Assembly (NCBI GenBank): GCA_017535325.1
Contig: JAFXUC010000030.1
Location: forward strand, 1 to 46,298
Source of the DNA: Bacteroidales bacterium
Lineage (GTDB): Bacteria; Bacteroidota; Bacteroidia; Bacteroidales; UBA3824
DNA length: 46,298 nucleotides
Direction of reading: 5' to 3'
Positions 8,137 to 16,365 of this stretch are shown here, one piece after another. A program made the translations under genes and the position numbers. The notes under the pieces are model-generated. The model saw only the letters and a program-made list of their open reading frames with translations, was not told the origin of the DNA and made no database searches. The first letter of the stretch is position 1; every line of letters starts with the position of its first letter.

Positions 8137-8355
8137 TTAATACTTCATTATAAGAAAAAAAGAAAGGAGGCTGTCATCATAATGTGAACAGCCTCCTTTT
8201 CTGTAACGGTTGCGGTCATAAACCTTTTTGGATTTTTCCACTCTAAGCGGCCGCGTAGAAATCAATTTTCCGTGCAGCGTAATTTCACGTTCCCTGTCCG
8301 CCTTCTTTACGGCGGTTAAATAGTCAGGGGCTTTTGCTTTTTTCTTCTTGCCCAT
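8137..8355 (-). CDS. Small basic protein with an in-ORF terminator; candidate tmRNA-regulated ribosome-rescue factor
   Basis: A 72-residue, strongly basic protein (MGKKKKAKAPDYL at the start; KSKKVYDRNRYRKGG at 41-55) with a hydrophobic tail (LLSFFLIM). I believe similar small proteins with SKKVYDR motifs exist in other Bacteroidales, but could not check. The striking feature is a 12-bp hairpin at 8163-8199 followed by a T-rich tract that lie inside the frame: the stem begins at codon 53, the T-tract covers codons 64-67 and the stop is only at 8137-8139. Terminated or cleaved mRNA would lack a stop codon, as in E. coli arfA and B. subtilis brfA, whose products release stalled ribosomes when tmRNA fails. 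The basic K-x-K-K-x-Y-x-R run recalls ArfA's KGKGSYxRK only loosely. Function is inference; reality of the gene is likely. Confidence 0.7.
   Translation of the reverse strand: MGKKKKAKAPDYLTAVKKADREREITLHGKLISTRPLRVEKSKKVYDRNRYRKGGCSHYDDSLLSFFLIMKY
8155..8199 (-). terminator. Strong intrinsic terminator inside the small basic ORF
   Basis: Perfect 12-bp stem AAAGGAGGCTGT (8163-8174) with ACAGCCTCCTTT (8188-8199). On the minus strand it is followed by TTTCTTTTTTTCTT, a strong U-tract ending before the stop codon. On the plus strand it is followed by TTTTCT only, so it is weaker for the sensor gene ending at 8136. Confidence 0.85.
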
Positions 8356-8400
8356 TTTTCTTTAAATGTTTAATTGAATTGTTTATCAGATGAATCAGTC

Positions 8401-8423
8401 AGAGCCGCAAACATTGCGGCTCT
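8401..8423. repeat. REP-like palindrome, 10-bp stem with 3-nt loop
   Basis: AGAGCCGCAA (8401-8410), loop ACA, TTGCGGCTCT (8414-8423): a perfect GC-rich stem with no U-run on either side. It lies in the leader of the small basic gene and downstream of the SpoIIE gene. It resembles short palindromic intergenic repeats I recall from Bacteroidota genomes, but only one copy is in this window, so dispersal cannot be shown. Confidence 0.45.
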
Positions 8424-8441
8424 ACATAGGGAACGACACTA

Positions 8442-8449
8442 CAAAAATA
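8442..8449 (-). promoter_or_regulatory. -7 element TATTTTTG for the small basic gene
   Basis: Minus-strand TATTTTTG matches TAnnTTTG. The transcript would start near 8435 and carry an 80-nt leader containing the palindrome at 8401-8423. No good -33 element was found. Confidence 0.4.
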
Positions 8450-8461
8450 ATGCCGTATTAT

Positions 8462-10681
8462 TTAGGATAATTTTACACCGATAACCGTTGTATCGTCCAT
8501 TTGAATATGGTCGCCACGCCACTCGATAAAAGTTTTGCGCAGATGTTTTTCCTGCCAGTCAAAAGGCTTGTCGATATTTTCGGTCAGGATTTCGCGGAAA
8601 CGCTTTGCCATAAGTTTTCTGCCTAACGGTCCGCCGAACTGGTCTTGATAACCGTCGGAATAAATGTAAAATGTCGTCGGAACGGTAATGTCAAACTCGT
8701 GGCGCGTAAAAATCCTCTGAGCCTCTTTCTGCATACCGCCGATGGAATTGTGGTCGCCGTTGATTTTTTCGATTTTGCCGTTCTGAATAAGAATCAAAGG
8801 ATTCTTTGCTCCGGCATACGAGAGTTTGTGCGCAGCCTTGTCAATAACGCAAACAGCCGCGTCCATGCCGTCGTTGTTTTCGGTGGTCTCCTGCTGCAAC
8901 ATCGTCCTGACAAGTTTGTGCAGTTCGTTAAGAATAAGGTCAGGCTCTGTAATCTTCTGAATGTTAATAATCTGATTCAACAAAGCATCGCCCAACATAC
9001 TCATAAACGCACCCGGAACACCGTGTCCCGTACAGTCGATAATCGAAACTATAAGTTTGCTTGCCTCGTCCTCGTCAACGTCCTTGCGGCGGAAAAGCGA
9101 CGGCGGTCTTTGGATTTTAACCTCAGAAAACCAATAAAAATCGCCGCTGACAGCCTCTCTCGGATAAAAATACACAAAACCGTCAACAAAATGCTTTTTA
9201 ATAAAATCCGGATTCGGCAAAGACGCCTTTTGAATACGCGCCGCATAATTGATTGAGGAAGTAATCGACTGATTGATTTCCTCAATTTCACGGTTGCGGA
9301 AACTGATTTCCTCGTTTGCCTTGTCAACGATTTCCTTTTGCCGGAGAATCTCGTCGTTCTGACGGTTGATCTCTTCGTTCTTGTTGGTAAGCAACGCGTT
9401 AACCTTCTTAATCTTGCGCGAATTGAAAAAGACGTACAACATAAACAAAACCACCAAAACGGCAATTATAATTATAACCGTGGTCATAATCCTGCTTTTT
9501 TGAAGCGTCTGCTCGTAAATGGCAAGTTCTTTTTCCTTTTCCTTAGTGGTTATCGAGACTTGAAGTTCAGAAAAACTTTCCGCTTTTTTAGCCTCGTGAA
9601 GCGAATCGTTAACAATAGTATAACGCGAAAGATAGTAATACGCGCTGTCAGTTTTTTTGCGCTTGTTAGCAATGTCGGCAAGCAACAATAAAGCGTCCGC
9701 CTTTTCTGCAAGCCACTGGTTGGCATCGGCAAGCGAAAGTGCCTCCATTGCCTTTTTCTTGGCATTTTCGGTGTCGCCTTTTATGAAACTGAGTCTGCCG
9801 AGACGGTTGTTGACAGCCGCAATATAAGTAATCGTTCCGAAAACCTGAAAAATATTGCCCGCACGGGTAAACATCATCACGGCTTCGTTGTAGTTTTCGT
9901 TTTTGACGTGCATTTCGCCCAAAATATAATACGTCTTTGCCATTTCGTAACGGTCGCCGGCAAGACGGTATTTTATAATGGCGTTGTTAAGACACTGGTC
10001 TTCTTTTTCGTACTCCTCGTTTTGGTCATGAACAGATGCCATATAACGGTAAGTTTCGGCTACAAGTGTCTGGTTTTTAATATTTTGACTGATAGTTAAA
10101 GCGTCGTTGAAAAAGGTCATCGCCTTGTCGTACTGATAACGGTTGAGTTCCACTTTTCCGATTCTGTCCATCGCGCTCGCGTGTCCGTCGTCGCAGGAAA
10201 ACACCTTGAAAATACTGTCGGCTTTTTCATAATTGCTCATCGCAACGTCCTCCACGTTTTGAATAAAATACGTGTCGCCGTATTTCAAAAGCGCGTATGC
10301 GGACTTTACGCTCTCGCCTTCGGTAAGATAAATGGAATACGCCTGAAAATAATGCTCCATTGCCAAATAAAACACTTTCTGCTCAAAGTATATATCTGCA
10401 AGGGCTTCCGACCAAAACGCTTGAAGGTTTTTGTCGTCATCTGTAATTGCGAGTTGCAACGCCTGACCCGCATATTCCAAAGCAAGGTAAGCGTCAGAAA
10501 TTTTGGTTAAATCGTACAGTTTTTTCAGGATTTCGAGATTTTCGCTGTTAGGTGCGCCCAACTCGTAGTTTTTCTGCAAACGTGCGTCCAAACTGTCAAG
10601 CATACCGTCCTTTGTGTCTGCGGCACAAAACAGGGAAATCAGACAAAAAACTGCCGTTAAAATATATTTTGTAAATTTCAT
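8462..10681 (-). CDS. TPR-TM-SpoIIE (PP2C-type) serine phosphatase
   Basis: A 739-residue protein. Signal sequence (MKFTKYILTAVFCLISLFC), an extracytoplasmic array of tetratricopeptide repeats (about 30-360), one TM helix (about 396-418), a signalling coiled coil (about 420-480) and a C-terminal SpoIIE phosphatase domain. Metal-binding motifs are present: SGDFYW, IIDCTGHGVPGAFMSM, DGMDAAVCVID, YSDGYQDQFGG and MDDTTVIGV. These enzymes dephosphorylate Ser/Thr on STAS-type antagonists in partner-switching pathways; no such partner is in the window. The start at 10681 is chosen because the upstream ATG at 10723 lies beyond the TATATTTG promoter at 10710-10717. It is a paralogue of the protein at 14082-16331. 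Confidence 0.88.
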   Translation of the reverse strand: MKFTKYILTAVFCLISLFCAADTKDGMLDSLDARLQKNYELGAPNSENLEILKKLYDLTKISDAYLALEYAGQALQLAITDDDKNLQAFWSEALADIYFEQKVFYLAMEHYFQAYSIYLTEGESVKSAYALLKYGDTYFIQNVEDVAMSNYEKADSIFKVFSCDDGHASAMDRIGKVELNRYQYDKAMTFFNDALTISQNIKNQTLVAETYRYMASVHDQNEEYEKEDQCLNNAIIKYRLAGDRYEMAKTYYILGEMHVKNENYNEAVMMFTRAGNIFQVFGTITYIAAVNNRLGRLSFIKGDTENAKKKAMEALSLADANQWLAEKADALLLLADIANKRKKTDSAYYYLSRYTIVNDSLHEAKKAESFSELQVSITTKEKEKELAIYEQTLQKSRIMTTVIIIIAVLVVLFMLYVFFNSRKIKKVNALLTNKNEEINRQNDEILRQKEIVDKANEEISFRNREIEEINQSITSSINYAARIQKASLPNPDFIKKHFVDGFVYFYPREAVSGDFYWFSEVKIQRPPSLFRRKDVDEDEASKLIVSIIDCTGHGVPGAFMSMLGDALLNQIINIQKITEPDLILNELHKLVRTMLQQETTENNDGMDAAVCVIDKAAHKLSYAGAKNPLILIQNGKIEKINGDHNSIGGMQKEAQRIFTRHEFDITVPTTFYIYSDGYQDQFGGPLGRKLMAKRFREILTENIDKPFDWQEKHLRKTFIEWRGDHIQMDDTTVIGVKLS

Positions 10682-10709
10682 TTTACTTAATAAGGATAAA
10701 ATACTCTGC

Positions 10710-10717
10710 CAAATATA
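10710..10717 (-). promoter_or_regulatory. -7 element TATATTTG for the first SpoIIE phosphatase gene
   Basis: Perfect TAnnTTTG match on the minus strand, with a start expected near 10703 and a leader of about 22 nt. It rules out the in-frame ATG at 10723 as the start. Confidence 0.55.
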
Positions 10718-10767
10718 CAACATATTTTATGCCTTAAAACCGTTTTCCGGCGTTTTTTTTTATAATT

Positions 10768-11251
10768 TTATTTTAAACCGCTGTAAATCAAACAAGTAGC
10801 ATAACAAGCAATGCCCTCTTCCCTGCCCGTAAAACCGAGTTTTTCTTCCGTTGTCGCCTTTATGGAAACGTTGTCCGAGTCCGTGTCCATAACCTTTGAC
10901 AAAACTTCGCACATTTTCGGGATATAATCCTTTATTTTCGGCTTTTGAAGACAAATCGTGCAGTCGATGTTTGAAATTTCATAACCCGCCTGACGGATAA
11001 TTTTGCAGACTTCTTTGAGCAGGAGTTTTGAGTCTATTCCCTTAAATTTTTCGTCGTTGTCGGGAAACCAGTAACCGATGTCCCGCTTGTTTGCCGCACC
11101 CAAAAGCGCGTCGCAAACCGCATGAATAAGACAATCCGCGTCGGAATGTCAGCGCGCCTTTTGTATGTTCTATTTTGATGCCGCCGAGCCAGAAGTCGAG
11201 CCCTGATTCAAGGCGGTGAACGTCATAACCGAAACCTGTACGTATTTTCAT
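10768..11251 (-). pseudogene. ispF: 2-C-methyl-D-erythritol 2,4-cyclodiphosphate synthase, frameshifted
   Basis: Two reading frames together make a full IspF of the MEP isoprenoid pathway. The first part from 11251 reads MKIRTGFGYDVHRLESG...WLGGIKIEHTKGAL, with the metal-binding DVH. The second frame gives HSDADCLIHAVCDALLGAA (zinc His, family core), DIGYWFPD, then ATTEEKLGFTGREEGIA to the normal end. The switch lies at 11146-11150. Family alignment expects GAL-T-HSDAD; the DNA has one base (A) between the Leu and His codons where a whole codon is expected, consistent with loss of one CA from ACACAT. Since ispF is normally essential, a sequencing or assembly error is as likely as a real lesion. 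It starts 7 nt after the LRR gene, so it is in an operon with it. Confidence 0.85.
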
Positions 11252-11258
11252 TTTTTTT

Positions 11259-12377
11259 CTACAATTTAGCAAAAGGATATTTTTTTCTGACTTTTTCTTT
11301 TTCGCCCTCAGCCAAAGAATTGTCCTGCAAATCCAACATCATAAGATTTTCAAGTTTGTACAATTCCGCAGGCAGAACTTTCAATTTGTTGCCCGAAAGA
11401 TTGAGTTTTGCGATATAAGACCACGAACTTATATTCTTCGGCAAAACGGAAAGTCCGTTGCCGGAAAGGTCAAGTTCCTGAATCATTTTAAGACCGCTGA
11501 CAGAAGCCGGAATTGAGGAAATCTGGTTGCGGCTCAAATCCAACATCTGCAAAAACGCCATTTTTCCGATGTTTTTCGGAAACTGCTTAATCTGGTTGCC
11601 GCTGAGGTTGATATACGGCAAATGCGAAAGTTTGCATATATCCTCAGGGATAACGGAGATTTTGTTGCCGTGGGCGTCAAAAATCATAAGCGACTGACAA
11701 TCACCGATATTGGAGGAAAAAGTCTCAATTTCATTGTCGGAGACATCAAGACTTTGAAGCCCCATAAAACCGCCCGGACAAATATGGAAAAAATTAATTT
11801 TGTTGTTGTTTGCCGAAAGGTTGGTAAGCGTAAAAATCAAGCCGAGATTCTCCGGCAGGCTTTTCAAACGGTTTTCGTCAACCACCAAATCCATAAGATT
11901 CTCCAAACCGGAAACCTCTTCGGGCAGACTTTCCAAAAGATTTTGTCCGACATTGAGCATCAAAAGGTTTTTCAGTTCGCCGATAGAAGCAGGCAAACTG
12001 CTGATTTTGTTTTCGTTAAGAGACAGATATTGAAGATTGGCGAGTTGAGAAATATCTTCGGGAACCTCCGTCAGGGCATTGTTCCAAAGGTCTAAAACCT
12101 GAATGTTCGGAAACAGGAAAACCTCCGGGGGAATTTCCGTGAGATTTTTTTCCGAAAGGTTGAGTTTTATCACCCTCTCAGGATTTACAATAGCCTCTTC
12201 AATTGATGTAAATTCGTATGCGTCAGGCAAAAACTCCTCCGCCAAAAGTCCGTTGTCGTCAAGATACTGCGGAAGAATTTTGCCGTCTGAGCCAAACCAT
12301 TTTTCGTTCTGCGCACTCAGTCCCGCACAAAACACGGCATTAAAAATTATAACGGTTAAAATTTTTTTCAAGTTCAT
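11259..12377 (-). CDS. Secreted leucine-rich repeat protein
   Basis: A 372-residue protein with signal peptide MNLKKILTVIIFNAVFCAGLSAQ. From about residue 65 it is made of roughly 12 tandem 23-residue leucine-rich repeats of the pattern LxxLxLxxNxLxxLP, ending with a C-terminal KEKVRKKYPFAKL cap. Such proteins form solenoids that bind other proteins; no catalytic domain is present. The N-terminal 45 residues before the repeats are unassigned. It is followed 7 nt later by ispF, so the two are co-transcribed, without an obvious functional link. No sorting signal beyond the signal peptide is visible, so periplasmic or outer-surface location is open. Confidence 0.85.
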   Translation of the reverse strand: MNLKKILTVIIFNAVFCAGLSAQNEKWFGSDGKILPQYLDDNGLLAEEFLPDAYEFTSIEEAIVNPERVIKLNLSEKNLTEIPPEVFLFPNIQVLDLWNNALTEVPEDISQLANLQYLSLNENKISSLPASIGELKNLLMLNVGQNLLESLPEEVSGLENLMDLVVDENRLKSLPENLGLIFTLTNLSANNNKINFFHICPGGFMGLQSLDVSDNEIETFSSNIGDCQSLMIFDAHGNKISVIPEDICKLSHLPYINLSGNQIKQFPKNIGKMAFLQMLDLSRNQISSIPASVSGLKMIQELDLSGNGLSVLPKNISSWSYIAKLNLSGNKLKVLPAELYKLENLMMLDLQDNSLAEGEKEKVRKKYPFAKL

Positions 12378-12474
12378 CTTACTTTTTTAATTATTTAACA
12401 AACCAAGGCGCGGCACGCCTTTCCCTTATTCTGAAAAAACGCACCGCACCGTAAAAATATTGCATCCCAATTTT

Positions 12475-13929
12475 TTATTCCAAACCAAAAGCATAATATG
12501 CCGCCTGACCGCTCGGGTAAACGCCGCCGAGATAAACTCCGCCCTTGATTCCGGCAACAATTTTCTCAATGTCGCCGATTGATTTTACGGGCGTGTTGTT
12601 GATTTCGGTGATGATAAAGCCCTTTCTGATACCCGCGCTCAAAAGTTTGCCGGAGCGTAAATCAGTAACCTGAACGCCGTTTCTCAAATTCAACTTTCTA
12701 AGGTCCGAGGACGAAAGTTCCTCAAAAGACGCGCCCAAAACCTCCATGACTTTTTGTTTGCGCATCGCCATGCCGCTGTCAGCATTTTTGAAAGTGATGG
12801 TGGTGTTCTGAATTTTGCCGTCCCTTACAAACGAAACCTCTGTATTGTCGCCCGGACGGAAACGGTTTACCTGCTCTTGAAGTTGTGCAACGGTGTTGGT
12901 GTTTTTGCCGTCAACAGAAATAATGATGTCGCCTTTTTTAAGACCCGCATCGTCTGCCGACGAGGCTTCAAGCACCGACTCTATATAAACGCCGTTAATC
13001 TTTGCAAGATTGTTTTCTTTCGCGATTTCGGGTGTCAGGTCAGAAATTCTGATTCCGAGCAAAGCCCTCTGAACCGCACCGTATTCCATCAAATCTGCAA
13101 CCACTTTTTGAACAATGCTTACCGGAACTGCAAAAGCGTAACCCGTAAAACTGCCCGTCTGTGAGGCGATTGCAGTGTTGATTCCCACCAACTGTCCGTT
13201 GGTATTGATAAGCGCGCCGCCCGAATTGCCCGGATTAACAGCCGCGTCGGTCTGAATAAACGACTCTATCGCGCCCGCCTTGTGGTCAAGAATGTTGATG
13301 TTTCTTGCCTTTGCGCTGACAATGCCCGCCGTAATTGTTGAAGTCAGGTTGAACGGGTTGCCGATTGCCAAAACCCACTCTCCTATTTTAAGGTTGTCGC
13401 TGTTTCCGATAGGAATAACAGTCAAAGAATCCGCCTCAATTTTCAAAAGAGCAATGTCCGTTGCAGGGTCAGTGCCGATTAAACGCGCCTCGTAACTGCG
13501 CCTGTCGTTAAGGACAACTTCAATCGAAGTGGAGTTTTCGATAACGTGGTTGTTGGTTACAATGTAACCCTCTTTCGAGATTATCACGCCCGAACCCGAA
13601 GCCTGTGAAGGCTGCTGCTGCATTTCAGGCAAGCCGAAAAAGTATTGGAAAAAAGGATTGTCGTAACCCTGGTTTTCCTGAACATATTTTGTTTTAACAT
13701 GTACCACGCCGTCGATGCATTTTTCAGCCGCCGAAGAAAATTCCGTAGGCTCCGCCGCAGAATATACAGCCGGCAGGGAGGCAAAACTTGTATTTTCGAT
13801 TTTTGCCTGCTCTTTTTCAGGCTCACTGCCGTCGCTTACCGCCTTTGAAATTCCGTAGCCGGCAACACCGCCCAAAAGACCGGTTGCAAACACCGCAACC
13901 AAAATTTTGAAATTCAATGTCTCTTTCAT
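12475..13929 (-). CDS. degP: HtrA/DegP-type periplasmic serine protease
   Basis: A 484-residue S1C protease with an N-terminal signal or anchor (about 8-30). The catalytic triad is complete: H128 in VTNNHVI, D158 in TDIALLK and S236 in NPGNSGGAL. A PDZ domain follows (about 280-380, with LLGIRI and GLKKGDII), then a shorter, degenerate second PDZ (about 395-480, with GFIITEINNTPV). Family function is folding-stress protease and chaperone in the periplasm. An unusually strong Shine-Dalgarno (AGGAGG at 13938-13943, 8 nt from ATG) and a promoter at 13984-14014 fix the start. No clear terminator follows; only a weak 6-bp hairpin at 12405-12421. Confidence 0.93.
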   Translation of the reverse strand: MKETLNFKILVAVFATGLLGGVAGYGISKAVSDGSEPEKEQAKIENTSFASLPAVYSAAEPTEFSSAAEKCIDGVVHVKTKYVQENQGYDNPFFQYFFGLPEMQQQPSQASGSGVIISKEGYIVTNNHVIENSTSIEVVLNDRRSYEARLIGTDPATDIALLKIEADSLTVIPIGNSDNLKIGEWVLAIGNPFNLTSTITAGIVSAKARNINILDHKAGAIESFIQTDAAVNPGNSGGALINTNGQLVGINTAIASQTGSFTGYAFAVPVSIVQKVVADLMEYGAVQRALLGIRISDLTPEIAKENNLAKINGVYIESVLEASSADDAGLKKGDIIISVDGKNTNTVAQLQEQVNRFRPGDNTEVSFVRDGKIQNTTITFKNADSGMAMRKQKVMEVLGASFEELSSSDLRKLNLRNGVQVTDLRSGKLLSAGIRKGFIITEINNTPVKSIGDIEKIVAGIKGGVYLGGVYPSGQAAYYAFGLE

Positions 13930-13937
13930 AATTCATT

Positions 13938-13944
13938 CCTCCTG
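13938..13944 (-). promoter_or_regulatory. Strong Shine-Dalgarno site of the HtrA gene
   Basis: CAGGAGG on the minus strand, 8 nt before the ATG at 13929. Most starts in this window have A/T-rich leaders without such a site, as is usual in Bacteroidota, so this one is exceptional and suggests high-level or special translation. Confidence 0.65.
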
Positions 13945-13983
13945 TTAAATAATTTTTTTTTAGTCATTTTTTTTAATCCGCTG

Positions 13984-14014
13984 CGAAGATAAAGCAGTAT
14001 TTTTTAATGTCAAA
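13984..14014 (-). promoter_or_regulatory. HtrA promoter (TTTG-N19-TATCTTCG)
   Basis: -33 TTTG at 14011-14014 and -7 TATCTTCG at 13984-13991 (one mismatch to TAnnTTTG), 19 nt apart, on the minus strand. Leader of about 48 nt. Confidence 0.6.
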
Positions 14015-14081
14015 ATTATTTAACACGGATTAATATTTTTTGAACGAAGTTTAATGTTTAAGCCCGTTTAATAAAATTTGT

Positions 14082-16331
14082 TTAAAAGGTCTTTGCTGAA
14101 ATGCCAATCAACAGAATATCATCAGTTTGCGGCACTCCAAACGACCAGTTGTCTATTGTTTTTTCGATTTCCGCGCGTTGAAAATCCGCATTTTCAGTGC
14201 CGATTTTCACCAGAAGTTCCTTCAAGCGTCTCGGCTGAAATTTGGTCTCCCTGCCGCTTTCCGTCTTTCCGAACTGGTCTATAATTCCGTCAGAAAACAT
14301 ATAAAGAGACTCCGAACCGTCAAGCGGTATTTCATGGTCTGAAAAATTGCCTACGTGGTCTTTGTCAAGCGCAATCGGCATTCTGTCGGGTTTTATCTCT
14401 GTTACAGCACCGTCTTTTAAAATCCACAACGGACGGTAAGCACCGGAGTATGAAACCTTTTTTTCTTTCGGGTCAAAAATACAAAGCGCAATGTCAAGAC
14501 CGTCATGAACCTTGTCGCCGTCAACCGTGCTTGACAAAGCCGTAACGATTCTGTCTCTGAGCAAATCCAAAACGAGACCCGCGTTAACGGTTTCGGGATT
14601 GATTTTTGCGACCACGCCGTTCAAAACCGCCGTTCCGAGCATACTCAGACACGCTCCCGGAACGCCGTGTCCCGTACAGTCGGCAACCGCCACGAATTTT
14701 AAGCCGCCGATTTTTGTCGCCCAGTAAAAATCCCCGCTGACAATATCCAAAGGCCGCCAAAGCACAAAACTGTCTTCAAACAACTCTTTCATAAAAGCCT
14801 TTGAGGGAACGATTGACTGTTGAAGTTCGCCCGCGCTTTCAAGATTGCACATGATATTGGCGTTGGCCATACAAAGAAAATTTTTCTGACGCTCAATTTC
14901 CTCGGTCTGGGATTGAAGTTCCTCGCTCTGAACGGTAATTTCAAGATTCAACTGCGCGAGTTCGGTGTTGGCGGAAAGAATTTCCTCATGCTGCGACAAG
15001 AGAATTTTATTACGTTTTCTGTCTTTCACAAAAAAGAAAACAAGCAAAACGATAATCAGGCAACTTCCCGAAACTGCTATAATCCAAATAAGAATTACAA
15101 ATTCGTTATGCTTTTTGGTTTCGATGATATGGCGGCTGTTGTCTTTCAAAGCGTTGTCATATTCCGAGAGAAAAATATCTATGTCGGTGATTTCGCTCTT
15201 AACGTCAAGTTTTACGCCGTATTCGCTGACATAGAGACGGTTGCGCAGAATCATCTCTTTTTCAATGTATTCCTCCCATTTTTGATAATCCTTGGTGCTT
15301 ACATAAAACAAAAAGTAAATTCTTGACAGTATTTGTCTTTGAGAAAACGAAAGCGTAGTTTTGGCGGAAAAACTGTCCAAAAGTTCAAAAGCGTGGCTGT
15401 AATTGCCCGCCAAAACGCTGTGTGCCGCCTTTACTAATTCAAGATTTTCGTCAAACTCCTTGAATTTCATCAATTCAATATATTTTTTGCAATGCTCGTA
15501 ACAGATAACGCTGCTGTCAGCCAAATTCCAGTCGCCGGTCAAAACCGACATTTCGGCATAATGCAACGCCAAATCAAAATTCTCGTTGACCAAAAACAGA
15601 TAGTCAGAAGTCTCGGAACTCAGATACCTCGCTTTAAGGAAATAATCTTTTGCGATATTTCTCCTCAGAGTATCATAAACCCTCGCATCATTGCTGATAC
15701 AAAGACCGATACCGTAATAATCACGCGCAAGATTTTTCAAGTTTCCCGTCCGCATATCCAAATCCATCGCCTTGACGAAGTAATTTTCAGCGGTTTTGTA
15801 AAGGCGGAAGTCGATACACGAATTAGCGAGTCCGCGGTAAACCATTCCGACTCTTGAAGAATCGCCTGCACGCGCAAAAATCCTCAGCGCGTCCATAGCG
15901 TTGTCCATGCCCTTTTGGTAATCGTTAAGGGCGAAATATGAATTGCCGAGACACATCAAAGAATGAGCCTTTCCGACAGAATCGCCGGTCAACTCATGCA
16001 ACTGACACGCCACCTTATAATACTGTCCCGCCTCCAAGTACTGTCTTTTTTGAAATTTACACCAGCCGGCAATATCGGCGGAATTTGCGGCAAGGTCTTT
16101 TCTTTCAAGTTTTTTTGCAAGACGCAAAGCCATTATGGAATACTGCTCCACAATATCAAGGTCAGGGTGGTTGACCGCCAAAAACTGCATCAAGTTATAT
16201 TTTTCGATGTCATCGGGCATGGTTTTTACGGCAACGACAAGACTGTCGAAGTCTTTCTTGGGATAGTTGTCCGCCAAAAGATTCAAGGGCATTACAACGG
16301 CAAGAAAAATCCAAACCGTTATAATGCGCAT
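14082..16331 (-). CDS. Second TPR-TM-SpoIIE serine phosphatase
   Basis: A 749-residue paralogue of the phosphatase at 8462-10681 with the same plan: signal sequence (MRIITVWIFLAVVMPLNLLA), TPR-like helices to about residue 400, a TM helix (about 413-435), a coiled coil and a C-terminal PP2C/SpoIIE domain with SGDFYW, VAVADCTGHGVPGACLSML, DGLDIALCIFD, FSDGIIDQFG and TDDILLIGI. It lies directly downstream of the nucleoside permease gene (stop at 16366) in the same direction. The alternative start at 16355, 8 residues earlier, leaves a 10-nt gap to the permease gene and cannot be excluded. The partner protein is unknown; the HAMP/GAF/PAS sensor nearby is a candidate. Confidence 0.87.
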   Translation of the reverse strand: MRIITVWIFLAVVMPLNLLADNYPKKDFDSLVVAVKTMPDDIEKYNLMQFLAVNHPDLDIVEQYSIMALRLAKKLERKDLAANSADIAGWCKFQKRQYLEAGQYYKVACQLHELTGDSVGKAHSLMCLGNSYFALNDYQKGMDNAMDALRIFARAGDSSRVGMVYRGLANSCIDFRLYKTAENYFVKAMDLDMRTGNLKNLARDYYGIGLCISNDARVYDTLRRNIAKDYFLKARYLSSETSDYLFLVNENFDLALHYAEMSVLTGDWNLADSSVICYEHCKKYIELMKFKEFDENLELVKAAHSVLAGNYSHAFELLDSFSAKTTLSFSQRQILSRIYFLFYVSTKDYQKWEEYIEKEMILRNRLYVSEYGVKLDVKSEITDIDIFLSEYDNALKDNSRHIIETKKHNEFVILIWIIAVSGSCLIIVLLVFFFVKDRKRNKILLSQHEEILSANTELAQLNLEITVQSEELQSQTEEIERQKNFLCMANANIMCNLESAGELQQSIVPSKAFMKELFEDSFVLWRPLDIVSGDFYWATKIGGLKFVAVADCTGHGVPGACLSMLGTAVLNGVVAKINPETVNAGLVLDLLRDRIVTALSSTVDGDKVHDGLDIALCIFDPKEKKVSYSGAYRPLWILKDGAVTEIKPDRMPIALDKDHVGNFSDHEIPLDGSESLYMFSDGIIDQFGKTESGRETKFQPRRLKELLVKIGTENADFQRAEIEKTIDNWSFGVPQTDDILLIGISAKTF

Positions 16332-16365
16332 TTCATGTCCGAAAAATTTTACCATCAAAAAAATA

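Noticed and set aside
8645..9256. A 203-codon open frame on the plus strand opposite the first SpoIIE phosphatase
   Set aside because: It is antisense to the catalytic domain whose motifs are intact; no promoter or recognisable protein features.
12405..12421. Hairpin AAGGCG/CGCCTT between the HtrA and LRR genes as a terminator
   Set aside because: Only 6 bp and no proper U-run on the minus strand; too weak to call.
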